Source: Paraburkholderia susongensis
GTDB taxonomy: Bacteria > Pseudomonadota > Gammaproteobacteria > Burkholderiales > Burkholderiaceae
Assembly (NCBI RefSeq): GCF_900177725.1
Contig: NZ_FXAT01000009.1
Coordinates: 186,001-250,000, forward strand
DNA: 64,000 nucleotides
Reading direction: 5' to 3'
The notes beneath the pieces are model-generated. The model made no database searches, was not told the DNA's origin, and worked only from the letters and a program-made list of their open reading frames with translations. Within the stretch, counting starts at the first letter, position 1, and the number at the start of each line of letters is the position of its first letter. The translations under genes were made by a program, and so were the position numbers. Positions 7,629 to 16,287 of this stretch are shown one piece after another.

Positions 7629-8363
7629 TCAATCGGGCAATTCGGCCGCGCCCATGCGTCGCGCGATCACACGCGAGCGTTGCGCGAGATATGCGGAATT
7701 ACGGTGTTCGTCGAAATATTTGGGGCGCGGCAGCATCACCGCGAGACGCGCGGATTGCGCGGCGGTCAGCTTGCTCGCGGGAGTTTTGTAGTAGTACTGC
7801 GCGGCCGCCTCGGCGCCATACACGCCATTGCCCCATTCGACCGAGTTCAGATAGATCTCGAAGATGCGCTGCTTGTCCATCAGCGTTTCGAGCATCCACG
7901 TGATGATCAGCTCCTGACCTTTGCGGATGTAGCTTTTCTCGCGCGACAGAAACAGATTGCGCGCGAGCTGCTGCGTGATCGTCGAGCCGCCGCGCACGAT
8001 CTTGCCGCGCGCCTTGTTGCGCTCCCACGCCTGCAGGATCGCGTCGGTTTCGTAGCCGTTGTTGTTGACGAAATTCGCGTCTTCGGACGCGATGATCGCG
8101 CGCTTGAGATTGTGGGAAATCTGGTCGTACGGCACCCACGTGCGCTGCACCGACAGATCCGGCCGATCCTGCGACAGACGCCATGCGTCCGAGCGCATGA
8201 ACGCCGTCGAGCGCGGATTGACGACGGTCCAGACCGCGATCTGCGTGAAGTAGAACGCCTGCGTGACGAGCCACGCGAGCGCCAGCACCGCGATCAGATA
8301 GAGCAGCCATTGCACCGGGCTGGGCCGGCCTCGCGAACCGCTTGCGCGCCGCGTCGCTGTCAT
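7629..8363 (-). CDS. mtgA: Monofunctional biosynthetic peptidoglycan transglycosylase
   Basis: Membrane-anchored glycosyltransferase (GT51) that polymerises lipid II into glycan strands. The ATG at 8363 gives 244 residues: a basic start, one transmembrane helix (about 18-38), then the GT51 domain. The second family motif GGSTITQQLARNLFLS (about 125-140) and YLNSVEWGNGVYGAEAAAQYY are intact. In the first motif, usually EDxxFxxHxG, the sequence reads EDANFVNNNG (94-103), so the conserved His is Asn101; the catalytic Glu94 is present. It is downstream of aroE with a 68-base gap and is followed by a terminator. Confidence 0.92.
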   Translation of the reverse strand: MTATRRASGSRGRPSPVQWLLYLIAVLALAWLVTQAFYFTQIAVWTVVNPRSTAFMRSDAWRLSQDRPDLSVQRTWVPYDQISHNLKRAIIASEDANFVNNNGYETDAILQAWERNKARGKIVRGGSTITQQLARNLFLSREKSYIRKGQELIITWMLETLMDKQRIFEIYLNSVEWGNGVYGAEAAAQYYYKTPASKLTAAQSARLAVMLPRPKYFDEHRNSAYLAQRSRVIARRMGAAELPD

Positions 8364-8431
8364 CGTGCGTTCAGTCCTCGAATGGGTGAATGCCGCCGGG
8401 CGTCCACTGGATCCTCGATACCGTGATGCCG

Positions 8432-9295
8432 TTAAGCCGGCGACGGCGCCGTCAGCAGCGCGCGCAATTCGGCGAGCACCGGCGCGCCGTCCGGGCGCAC
8501 GCCGCGCCATACGTAAAACGATTCGGCCGCCTGCTCGACCAGCATGCCGAGGCCGTCCGCGCCGCGCGCGCCGAGCGTGCGCGCGTGCTCCATGAAGACC
8601 GTCGGATGCGCGCCGTACATCATGTCGTACGCGAGCGTGCCGTTGCCGAACGCGTGGTCGTCGCACTCGGGCAGCGACGCGTCGAGGCTGCCTGCGGTCG
8701 CGTTGACGATCACGTCGTACTGCCCCGCTTCGATTGCGCGCGCGCCGCCGCCCGTCAGACGGCATTGCGCGTCGCGCGCGGCCTGCGCGAACTGGCCGAC
8801 GAGCGCCTCGGCTTTCGCCGCCGTGCGGTTGACGATCGTCAGCGTATGCGGCGCGCGATCGAGCATCGGCAGCACGACGCCGCGCGCGGCGCCGCCCGCG
8901 CCGAGCAGCAGGATGCGCGCGCCCTTCAGCGGCACGCCGAGATTCACCTCGATGTCGCGCACGAGGCCAAAGCCGTCCGTGTTGTCGCCGTAGATGCCGT
9001 TCGCGTCGACGCGCAGTGTGTTCACCGCGCCCGCTGCCGCCGCGCGCGGCGACAACGTGTTCGCGAACGCATGAGCCTCGAGCTTGAACGGCACGGTCAC
9101 GTTCAGACCGCGTCCGCCCGCTTCGATGAACGCGCGCACGTGCGGCACGAATGCATCGACCGGTGCGAGCAGATGGCCGTAGTCGACCGGCTCGCCGGTT
9201 TGCGCGGCGAAGCGGCCGTGAATGAACGGCGATTTGCTGTGGCCGACCGGATTGCCGATGACCGCGTAACGGTCGCGCGCTTCGTTGCCGCTCAT
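8432..9295 (-). CDS. aroE: Shikimate 5-dehydrogenase
   Basis: NADPH-dependent reduction of 3-dehydroshikimate to shikimate in aromatic amino acid synthesis; cytoplasmic. It has 287 residues, near the usual length. The substrate motif GHSKSPFIH is at about 18-26, the catalytic Lys71 lies in NVTVPFK and Asp107 in DNTDGFG. The dinucleotide-binding loop is GAGGAARG. The start overlaps the stop of the upstream RNB-domain gene by 4 bases, so the two are probably translationally coupled. aroQ, another shikimate gene, is about 6 kb away on the other strand. Confidence 0.95.
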   Translation of the reverse strand: MSGNEARDRYAVIGNPVGHSKSPFIHGRFAAQTGEPVDYGHLLAPVDAFVPHVRAFIEAGGRGLNVTVPFKLEAHAFANTLSPRAAAAGAVNTLRVDANGIYGDNTDGFGLVRDIEVNLGVPLKGARILLLGAGGAARGVVLPMLDRAPHTLTIVNRTAAKAEALVGQFAQAARDAQCRLTGGGARAIEAGQYDVIVNATAGSLDASLPECDDHAFGNGTLAYDMMYGAHPTVFMEHARTLGARGADGLGMLVEQAAESFYVWRGVRPDGAPVLAELRALLTAPSPA

Positions 9296-11454
9296 CGTCC
9301 CGGCTCCGTGATGTGTTGTTCGGCGTCGGCGGGATTGGCTGCGCTATCGTTGCCTTCGTCGCTGTTTCCGTCGTTGCGCTCGTCGCCCGTGCCGTTTTCC
9401 GTGGCGCTCTCGCCATCATCGAGATTGCCGTCGAGATCGGCCTCGGCTTGCGCCTCGGCTTCGCCCTCTGCGCTGTCGTCGGCTGCGTCGAGCAGTTCTT
9501 CGTCGCCCTCGTCCTCAGCTTCGTCGGCTTCGCCGCCGCTCGTCACGGTCGGCGCATCGAGCACGTGCAGGAGACGCACCGAGGCTTCGATCGTCAGCTC
9601 GTCGATCGACATCACTTCCATCTGCAAACGCGTGCCGCGCGCATGCACGCCGAGGCCGGGTACATGCAGCAGCAGCGGAATCTCCTCGAGACGGACGAGA
9701 TCGCCCTTCACGACCGACGCCACCACCTGCTTGCGGTTCTCCTGCTTCAGCCAGCGCAGGCACCAGAAGTACTCCATGCGGCGCTGATAATCGGCATACG
9801 CGGTGTAGGTGTCGTCGAAACCCTGCACGACCGCGAACAGGTCGGCGTCTTTCGGCTTGAACGGCGCGGCGAGCTTCGCGGTCACGCCGTGCTGCACACA
9901 GGCGATCAACTGCCACTGGTTCACGAGGTCGACGTAGCGGCGCAACGGCGACGTGCTCCACGCATACTGCGTGACGCCGAGGCCTTCGTGCGGCGCGGCG
10001 TTGGTCTGCATGCGCGTGCGCTTCGGGCCGCTCGGCGCGCCGAACGCGCGCTGCGTGCGGTAGATGCCCGGCACGCCGTGATCGTGCAGGAACGCGCCCC
10101 AGGACGAGTTCGCGAGAATCGCGAGTTCGGCGACGATCGTGTCGAGCGGCGAGCCGCGCCGGCGCGGCGTGATCGTGATGTGCTCGCCGTCCACGTAGAA
10201 ATTGAAGTCGGTATTGCGCTGCACTTCGCGGCGCAGACCGTAGCCGGCGCGCGCGGTCTGCCGCTTTTCGAACAGCGCCTGGGCGAACGGCCACAGCACC
10301 GCGATGTCGTCCTTGTGCGGATAATCGCCCGTGCCTTCGGCGAGCGCCTGCTCGGTGACGATCTCGTCGAGCGTGTTGTGGCGCAGGTTGCTCTTCACGA
10401 ACACGCGCTCGGCGCGCGTTTCGCTCGCGACGATCTCCTGCGTCTCGCGATTGACGATCACGTACAGCGACAGCGCCGGGCGATAGCCGCCCTCCGCGAG
10501 CGTGAACGTCTCGACGACGCTGTCGGGCAGCATCGTGATCTTGTCGCCCGGCATGTAGACGGTCGAAAGCCGCGTGCGCGCAATCGCGTCGGCCTCGTCG
10601 CCGCGCTGGATGCCGAGCGCCGGCGCGGCGATGTGCACGCCGATACGCACGCGGCCGTCGGCCAGATGCTCGACGGAGAACGCGTCGTCGATTTCGGTCG
10701 TCGTGATGTCGTCGATCGAGAACGCTTCGCCGTCGGCCTGCGGCAGATCGTCGGGCACGATCGCGGCGGCGACCGGCGGAAAGCCGGTGCCGTGCGGGAA
10801 AAATTCGGAGAGGAATTTCGCTTCATGCAGCGCGCGCGGCGAGGCGATTGCGCCGCATTCGAGCATCAGCCGCGCCTGCGAAATGCCGCGCGCCGCCGCG
10901 GCGCCCTCGAGCGCCTTGTATTCGATCGTGTTCTTGTCGGGCTTCGTGAGCAGCGCGAGCGCCTTGCTGCCCGTGAATGCGTCAGGCAGACGGCCTTCCT
11001 TCAGCTCCTCCTCGTACTGCGCCTGCACGAGCGCCTGCTGACGCTTGCGCTCGAGGCCCGCGAGCGCCATCTTCAGTTGCTCTTGCGGCGCGCGCTGATA
11101 CATGCCGCGGCCCTTGCGGCGGAAATACACCGGCGAGCCGTGCATGCGCAGCACGAGCGCCGCGCGCTCGGCCGCGCCGAAGTGCTCGCCGAAGTACTCT
11201 GCGCCCAGCGTCGCGAACGGGAATTCGTCGTCAGGCGCGCATTCCCACAGGAAGTCGAGGTCGATCTCCTGCGCGAGCGCGTCGGCCTGCCCCATCAATT
11301 CGGCCGCGCCGGGCTTGTCGAATTCGATCAGCACGTCCTTTGCGCGCACCTTCGCGCGCCGCCCGCCCGGCAACTCGACCTGAAACGCGTCGCCCTGGCG
11401 CGACAGCACGCTGCCGGCCTTGAAACTGCCCGATTCCTCGAAGAAAACGTTCAC
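9292..11454 (-). CDS. RNB-domain (RNase II/R family) ribonuclease with acidic tail
   Basis: A 720-residue exoribonuclease-like protein. The catalytic RNB core is recognised by IDDITTTEIDDAFSVEH (about 245), which holds the four metal-binding acidic residues of the DDxxTxxxDDA motif, and by VRIGVHIAAPALGI. The C-terminal region (YFWCLRWLKQENRKQVVASVV, then a beta-rich segment) may be a diverged S1 domain. The last 80 or so residues are a very acidic low-complexity tail of Asp, Glu, Ala and Asn, unlike E. coli RNase R, whose tail is basic. It is upstream of aroE with a 4-base overlap. RNase II-like versus R-like specificity cannot be decided by eye. Confidence 0.88.
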   Translation of the reverse strand: MNVFFEESGSFKAGSVLSRQGDAFQVELPGGRRAKVRAKDVLIEFDKPGAAELMGQADALAQEIDLDFLWECAPDDEFPFATLGAEYFGEHFGAAERAALVLRMHGSPVYFRRKGRGMYQRAPQEQLKMALAGLERKRQQALVQAQYEEELKEGRLPDAFTGSKALALLTKPDKNTIEYKALEGAAAARGISQARLMLECGAIASPRALHEAKFLSEFFPHGTGFPPVAAAIVPDDLPQADGEAFSIDDITTTEIDDAFSVEHLADGRVRIGVHIAAPALGIQRGDEADAIARTRLSTVYMPGDKITMLPDSVVETFTLAEGGYRPALSLYVIVNRETQEIVASETRAERVFVKSNLRHNTLDEIVTEQALAEGTGDYPHKDDIAVLWPFAQALFEKRQTARAGYGLRREVQRNTDFNFYVDGEHITITPRRRGSPLDTIVAELAILANSSWGAFLHDHGVPGIYRTQRAFGAPSGPKRTRMQTNAAPHEGLGVTQYAWSTSPLRRYVDLVNQWQLIACVQHGVTAKLAAPFKPKDADLFAVVQGFDDTYTAYADYQRRMEYFWCLRWLKQENRKQVVASVVKGDLVRLEEIPLLLHVPGLGVHARGTRLQMEVMSIDELTIEASVRLLHVLDAPTVTSGGEADEAEDEGDEELLDAADDSAEGEAEAQAEADLDGNLDDGESATENGTGDERNDGNSDEGNDSAANPADAEQHITEPGR

Positions 11455-11578
11455 TCAATACTCTCGTTCTGACTTGCATCTGCCGGCGCGCCCGATCCTG
11501 TTCAGCGATCGATCACTGCGTGCGCGGCACGACAACATGTTCGTGGTAATGGTCCGCGGCGCGATACGCGCCGGCGGG

Positions 11579-12166
11579 TTAGTCCTGTTCTGCGTCGCAA
11601 AACGCCAGCACATCGTCGGCGTAGCGTGCGAACTCGCTGATCGCATGGTCGCTGCCTTCGATCAGCGTAGTGCGCGCGCCCGGATAGTGCGCGAGCATTT
11701 CGCGGTAGTCGAGCACTTCGTCGCCGGTGGCCGCCATCAAATAATAGCGTTCGGGCCGCGTGATCGACGCGACGCCGAGCGCGCGCAGCTCATCCAGATG
11801 ATGCGGCTCGACGACGATGCTGCCGCCGCCATGCCACAACGGCTGCTCGCCGAGATAGCCGCTCAGATCGCGCTGCGGCACGACCGCCGGGTTCAGCAGC
11901 ACGGCCGGCCAGCCGTGCTGCTCGGCGAGATACGTGGCGAAATAGCCGCCGAGCGAGCTGCCGATCACCGTCACGCGCTTTGCGCCGCCCTTCGCGCGCG
12001 CCTCGGCCACCAGCGACTCGGCAAGCGCAACCGTCTCGAACGGCGACACCGGCAGCATCGGGCAACACCATTCGTCGGCGCGGTCCAGTTCGGCGAGACG
12101 CGCCGCGAGCACGCGCGCCTTGAACGAATTCGGCGACGAACGGAAACCGTGCAGATAGAGAATCAC
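11579..12166 (-). CDS. YqiA-type alpha/beta-hydrolase esterase
   Basis: A 195-residue small serine esterase of the YqiA/UPF0227 family. The N-terminal oxyanion segment is ILYLHGFRSSPNS, the nucleophile elbow is GSSLGG with Ser71, and the likely acid and base are Asp in ATGDEVLDY and His in EGSDHAI. The start is GTG at 12166, overlapping the mpl stop by 4 bases (GTGA). The physiological substrate is unknown; the E. coli homologue hydrolyses short acyl esters. About 124 bases with no recognisable gene separate it from the downstream RNB gene. Confidence 0.85.
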   Translation of the reverse strand: MILYLHGFRSSPNSFKARVLAARLAELDRADEWCCPMLPVSPFETVALAESLVAEARAKGGAKRVTVIGSSLGGYFATYLAEQHGWPAVLLNPAVVPQRDLSGYLGEQPLWHGGGSIVVEPHHLDELRALGVASITRPERYYLMAATGDEVLDYREMLAHYPGARTTLIEGSDHAISEFARYADDVLAFCDAEQD

Positions 12167-13557
12167 GACGCACCTCGCGTCGAAAGCGCGTCGAGCAGCT
12201 TCTGATGCACGCCGCCGAAGCCGCCGTTGCTCATCACGAGAATCTGGTCGCCGGGGCGCGCGGCGTGAACCACCGCTTTGACGAGCGCGTCGAGATGGTC
12301 GAACGCCTGCGCCTTGCCGCCGAGCGGCGCGAGCGCCTCGCCGAGGTTCCAGCCGAGCGCGTCGCGCCCGCCCGGCGCGCCGTAGCCGAACACCAGATCG
12401 GCGTCGGCGAGACTTGCGGGCAGTTGCGCCTTCATCACGCCGAGCTTCATCGTGTTCGAGCGCGGCTCGAGCACCGCGAGAATCCGCGTGTTGTCACGGC
12501 CGACGCGCGCGCGCAGCCCGGCGACGGTCGTCTCGATGGCAGTTGGGTGGTGCGCGAAGTCGTCGTACACGGTCACGCCGTCGACGCTGCCGCGCACTTC
12601 CATGCGGCGCTTCACGTTGCGAAAGCCCGACAGCGACTTCGCGGCCTGCGCGGGCGGCACACCGACGTGGCGTGCGGCGGCGATCGCGGCCAGCGCGTTC
12701 ATGCGGTTGTGCTCGCCCTGCACCTGCCAGTCCACGAGCCCGGCACGCTCGCCGTTGTGATACACCGCGAAGCGTTCGTCGACGGGCACGCCGGCTTCAG
12801 CGGGCTGCACTTCCCAGCCGCCCTGCACGCCGAAGCGCTCGACCTCGCTCCAGCAGCCGCGCGTGAGTACGCGCTCGAGCGCGTCTTCGCGGCCGTTCGT
12901 GACGACGCGGCCAAGGCTCGGCACCGTGCGGATCAGGTGATGGAACTGCGTTTCGATCGCGGCGAGATCGGGGAAGATGTCGGCGTGATCGAATTCGAGA
13001 TTGTTCAGCACCGCCGTTTTCGGGCGGTAATGGACGAACTTCGAGCGCTTGTCGAAGAACGCGGTGTCGTACTCGTCGGCTTCGATCACGAAGAAGCTCG
13101 AATCGGTGAGCCGCGCCGATACGCCGAAATTGAGCGGCACGCCGCCGATCAGGAAGCCCGGGTTCAGGCCCGCGTCTTCGAGCAGCCAGGTCAGCATCGA
13201 GCTGGTCGTGGTCTTGCCGTGCGTGCCCGCCACCGCGAGCACCCACTTGCCGTTCAGCACGTGCTCGCCGAGCCATTGCGGACCGGACACGTACGGCAGG
13301 CCGCGGTCGAGAATCGCCTCCATCAGCGGGTTGCCGCGCGAGACCACATTGCCGATCACGAACAGGTCCGCGTTCAGGCCGTTCAGCTGGTCCGCGTCGT
13401 AACCCTCGATCAGACGGATGCCTTGCGCCTCGAGCTGCGTGCTCATCGGCGGATAGACGCCGGCGTCGCAGCCGGTCACCGTGTGGCCCGCGCCGCGCGC
13501 GAGCACCGCGAGACCGCCCATGAAGGTGCCGCAGATGCCGAGGATGTGGATGTGCAT
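12163..13557 (-). CDS. mpl: UDP-MurNAc:L-alanyl-gamma-D-glutamyl-meso-DAP ligase
   Basis: Murein-recycling ligase that attaches the recovered tripeptide to UDP-MurNAc. The ATG at 13557 gives 464 residues. The N-terminal dinucleotide-fold motif HIHILGICGTFMGG is diagnostic of Mpl rather than MurC. The ATP-binding loop GTHGKTTTSS is at 111-120, followed by a Mur central domain (VIEADEYDTAFFDKRSKF) and a C-terminal domain (YDDFAHHPTA). It is the first gene of the run mpl-yqiA-RNB-aroE-mtgA. A possible -10 element (TACAAT, minus, 13642-13647) lies about 85 bases upstream without a clear -35. ampD at 28923-29519 acts in the same recycling pathway. Confidence 0.95.
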   Translation of the reverse strand: MHIHILGICGTFMGGLAVLARGAGHTVTGCDAGVYPPMSTQLEAQGIRLIEGYDADQLNGLNADLFVIGNVVSRGNPLMEAILDRGLPYVSGPQWLGEHVLNGKWVLAVAGTHGKTTTSSMLTWLLEDAGLNPGFLIGGVPLNFGVSARLTDSSFFVIEADEYDTAFFDKRSKFVHYRPKTAVLNNLEFDHADIFPDLAAIETQFHHLIRTVPSLGRVVTNGREDALERVLTRGCWSEVERFGVQGGWEVQPAEAGVPVDERFAVYHNGERAGLVDWQVQGEHNRMNALAAIAAARHVGVPPAQAAKSLSGFRNVKRRMEVRGSVDGVTVYDDFAHHPTAIETTVAGLRARVGRDNTRILAVLEPRSNTMKLGVMKAQLPASLADADLVFGYGAPGGRDALGWNLGEALAPLGGKAQAFDHLDALVKAVVHAARPGDQILVMSNGGFGGVHQKLLDALSTRGAS

Positions 13558-13701
13558 AAGCCTGTCGTGCCGCGCGGGCGTTTTTTGCGAGAAGTGGGAG
13601 TGCCGCAGGACGGCCGGAACGACCGTCTGCAAAGGACGCCCATTGTAACCGACGCGGCTCGCGCGACCGCGCCGCCAACCTCTATCTAGTATCATGGACG
13701 G

Positions 13702-14355
13702 ATGGTTCGCAAATCACATTTCGATCCGCAGCGCGTGCGCGAGGAAATCGCCATCGCGGCTGCGCGCATGATTGCCGAGGACGGTCTGGACTACGCCACC
13801 GCGAAGCGCAAAGCGGCCCGGCAGGTCGTCGGCGAGACTCGTGTTGCCGGTGAATGGCTGCCGGACAACGATCAGATAGAAGAAGAAATCCGTGAATATC
13901 AATTGCTCTTTCAGGGCGACAGCCAGCCGGCGCTGCTGCGGCGGCTGCGCGTGATCGCGGTCGACTGGATGGAGCGGCTCGCGCCGTTCAATCCGTATCT
14001 GACCGGCGCCGTGCTCGGCGGCACGGCCGGCGAGCATTCGGACGTGCATCTGCAGGTGTTCTGCGACAACCCGAAGGAAGTCGCGATCTATCTGCTGAAT
14101 GCGAACATCCAGTACGACGTATCGGAAACGCGGCACTTCGCGGGCCGCGGCTACGTGGAGACGCTGAGCTTCCTCTGGCGTCCCGCCGACGAACCACGCG
14201 AGGCGGAGCCGGTCGGCATTCACCTCGCGCTGTACGAAACCGACGACCTGCGCGGCGCGGTGCGCGCCGACGCGCGCGGCCGCACGGCGCGAGCCAATCT
14301 GCAAACGGTGCAGGCGCTGCTCGACGGCGGCGAAATCACCTCCTTCACCAACTGA
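13702..14355 (+). CDS. Conserved hypothetical protein, nucleotidyltransferase-like
   Basis: A 217-residue protein I recognise only as a Burkholderia-type conserved hypothetical. The N-terminal half is helical and basic (EEIAIAAARMIAEDGLDYATAKRKA). The middle has LTGAVLGGTAGEHSDVHLQVF at about 106-126, which resembles the GG/GS...DxD core of minimal nucleotidyltransferases, but the second acidic position is His (DVH). The catalytic site may therefore be degenerate. No signal or membrane segment. It is divergent from mpl with a 144-base gap; the ATG lies very close to a possible -10 (TAGTAT, 13687-13692), so the transcript could be nearly leaderless. The thioredoxin-like gene follows after 22 bases. 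Confidence 0.8.
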   Translation: MVRKSHFDPQRVREEIAIAAARMIAEDGLDYATAKRKAARQVVGETRVAGEWLPDNDQIEEEIREYQLLFQGDSQPALLRRLRVIAVDWMERLAPFNPYLTGAVLGGTAGEHSDVHLQVFCDNPKEVAIYLLNANIQYDVSETRHFAGRGYVETLSFLWRPADEPREAEPVGIHLALYETDDLRGAVRADARGRTARANLQTVQALLDGGEITSFTN

Positions 14356-14377
14356 ACTGAAACGAAGCAGAGCGACA

Positions 14378-14962
14378 ATGAACACGAGACGGATTCTGGC
14401 GGGCGCGGTCGTCGCGCTGGCCGCCGCGGGCGGCGGGGTGCTGGCCAATCACTGGCTCGATCGCGACGCCGACGTCGCGTACGCGGCGCAGGGCGGAGCA
14501 CAGGCCGGGGCACAAGCCGACGCACAGGCTGACTCGCACCAGAGCGCGGTCCAGCAACTGTGGGCCGCGCCGGTCACGAGCGTCGACGGCAAGCCGCAGT
14601 CGCTGAGCCTGCTCAAGGGGCATCCGATCGTCGTCAACTTCTGGGCGTCGTGGTGCGGGCCGTGCGTCGAGGAAATGCCCGCGCTTTCCAAGCTTCAGCG
14701 CGAGTATGAGAAGAAAGGAATCCAGTTCGTCGGACTGGGTGTCGATTCGGAAAAGAACATCCAGGCGTTCCTGCAGAAGGTCAAGGTCGCCTACCCGATC
14801 TACGTGACCGGCTTCGGCGGCGCCGATCTCGCGCGGGCGTTCGGCAACAACGCGGGCGGTTTGCCGTTTACCGTCGTGATCGACGCAAAAGGCAACATCC
14901 GGTCGACAAAATTGGGCCAGATCGACCCCGCCGCGCTCCGGCAAACGCTCGATACGCTGTAA
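14378..14962 (+). CDS. TlpA/ResA-type thiol-disulfide oxidoreductase
   Basis: A 194-residue membrane-anchored periplasmic thioredoxin-like protein. A hydrophobic N-terminal segment (about 5-24) acts as signal or anchor. A low-complexity Gln/Ala linker (QAGAQADAQADS) leads to a thioredoxin fold with the active site WASWCGPC (Cys93, Cys96) and the cis-proline region LPFTVVID. Such proteins reduce disulfides in apocytochromes c or other periplasmic partners; the target here is unknown. It follows the nucleotidyltransferase-like gene by 22 bases and probably shares its transcript. The gap after it (14963-15169) leads to aroQ. Confidence 0.88.
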   Translation: MNTRRILAGAVVALAAAGGGVLANHWLDRDADVAYAAQGGAQAGAQADAQADSHQSAVQQLWAAPVTSVDGKPQSLSLLKGHPIVVNFWASWCGPCVEEMPALSKLQREYEKKGIQFVGLGVDSEKNIQAFLQKVKVAYPIYVTGFGGADLARAFGNNAGGLPFTVVIDAKGNIRSTKLGQIDPAALRQTLDTL

Positions 14963-15109
14963 ATTCCGCTTTTCCTTTGCTGCTCCTTTTGGTGCCCGAT
15001 TCCGCGCAGAACGAGCAAAAATGCGCGAGAATCCCGAGGATTTGAGTGAAGTTGGGTCTCCGGCACGGCGGCGAGCCGCGCCGGAGAGCGCTTCGTACGT
15101 GCGCGAAAC

Positions 15110-15139
15110 TAGACAAGTTTCTCTAATCAGCGCTAAAGT
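15110..15139 (+). promoter_or_regulatory. Candidate sigma-70 promoter for aroQ
   Basis: TAGACA (15110-15115) and TAAAGT (15134-15139) are separated by 18 bases and lie about 30 bases before the aroQ start. The match is moderate. Confidence 0.4.
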
Positions 15140-15169
15140 GCGCCCAATTCCACGGAAATAGAAGCGACC

Positions 15170-15625
15170 ATGACGCGACTGCTGGTACTGCACGGACCCA
15201 ACCTCAATCTTCTCGGTACCCGGGAGCCTGAGGTCTACGGTCACGTGACCCTGCCGCAGATCGATCAGGCGCTCTCGGACCGCGCCGCGGATGCAGATGT
15301 CGAGCTTGCATCGTTCCAGAGCAATCATGAAGGCGCGCTGGTCGACCGCATCCAGTCCGCCCGGACCGAAAAGACCGATTTCATCCTGATCAATCCCGCC
15401 GCGTACACGCACACGAGCGTCGCGATTCGGGACGCACTGGCGGGGGTCGGCATCCCGTTCGTCGAGATTCATCTGTCGAACGTGCATCGCCGCGAACCGT
15501 TCCGGCATCACTCGTATTTCTCCGACCAGGCAGAGGGCGTGATTTGCGGCCTTGGCTGGAAGGGGTATCTGTACGCGCTCGAATTCGCGCTCGACCGGCT
15601 CAAGGCCGGCTCGTCGCGCGGCTGA
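15170..15625 (+). CDS. aroQ: Type II 3-dehydroquinate dehydratase
   Basis: Dehydrates 3-dehydroquinate to 3-dehydroshikimate, the step before AroE. At 151 residues it has the normal type II length. The N-terminal motif LHGPNLNLLGTREP is complete and the catalytic Tyr23 is in EVYG. The Asn/His substrate residues lie in ILINPAAYTHTS and HLSNVHRREPFRHHS. It sits immediately before accB-accC, a common arrangement in proteobacteria, with a 78-base gap. Confidence 0.97.
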   Translation: MTRLLVLHGPNLNLLGTREPEVYGHVTLPQIDQALSDRAADADVELASFQSNHEGALVDRIQSARTEKTDFILINPAAYTHTSVAIRDALAGVGIPFVEIHLSNVHRREPFRHHSYFSDQAEGVICGLGWKGYLYALEFALDRLKAGSSRG

Positions 15626-15703
15626 ATCCAAACACGTCCAATTTGAGCCGGCTACTGCACGATTGCACATGCCGGCACACTACGCATTGAAAGGGGCAAC
15701 CTG

Positions 15704-16171
15704 ATGGATCTACGTAAACTCAAAACTCTGATCGACCTCGTCTCGGAGTCCGGTATTTCCGAACTCGAAGTGACCGAGGGCGAAGGCAAGGTCCGCATCG
15801 TCAAGAATGCGCCGCCGGTTTACGTGCAACCGTCCGCTTCGTACGCGCCCCAGCAATTCGCACCGCAAGCACCGGCGGCCGGCTTCGACGCACCGGCCGC
15901 CAGCGCCCCGGCGGCCCCCGCCGTTGCCGCGCCGCAGGGCCACGTCGTGACCTCGCCGATGGTCGGCACCTTCTACCGCGCGCCGTCGCCGGGCGCCGAT
16001 CCGTTCGTGCAGGTCGGCGACACGGTCAAGGAAGGCCAGACCATCTGCATCATCGAAGCGATGAAACTGCTCAACGAGATCGAGTCGGACAAGTCCGGCG
16101 TGGTCAAGGAAATCCTCGTCGAAAACGGCCAGGCGGTCGAGTACGGCCAACCGCTGTTCGTGGTCGGCTAA
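15704..16171 (+). CDS. accB: Biotin carboxyl carrier protein of acetyl-CoA carboxylase
   Basis: Carries biotin between the biotin carboxylase and carboxyltransferase halves of acetyl-CoA carboxylase, the first step of fatty-acid synthesis. It has 155 residues: an N-terminal interaction region, an Ala/Pro-rich flexible linker (about 45-77) and a biotinyl domain (78-155) with the biotinylated Lys121 in EAMKLL. A strong ribosome site (AAAGGGG) precedes the ATG. accC follows at 16288 with a 116-base gap. Confidence 0.97.
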   Translation: MDLRKLKTLIDLVSESGISELEVTEGEGKVRIVKNAPPVYVQPSASYAPQQFAPQAPAAGFDAPAASAPAAPAVAAPQGHVVTSPMVGTFYRAPSPGADPFVQVGDTVKEGQTICIIEAMKLLNEIESDKSGVVKEILVENGQAVEYGQPLFVVG

Positions 16172-16287
16172 CGCGGCACCTGAAGTTCGCCGCCCGCGCG
16201 CCGTTCATCCCGAGGCGCGCGACCGATCCTCTGCGGCAGCCGGTGTCGTGACCGACCCGGCGCCCATTGATGAGTCGAAAACCCGCT

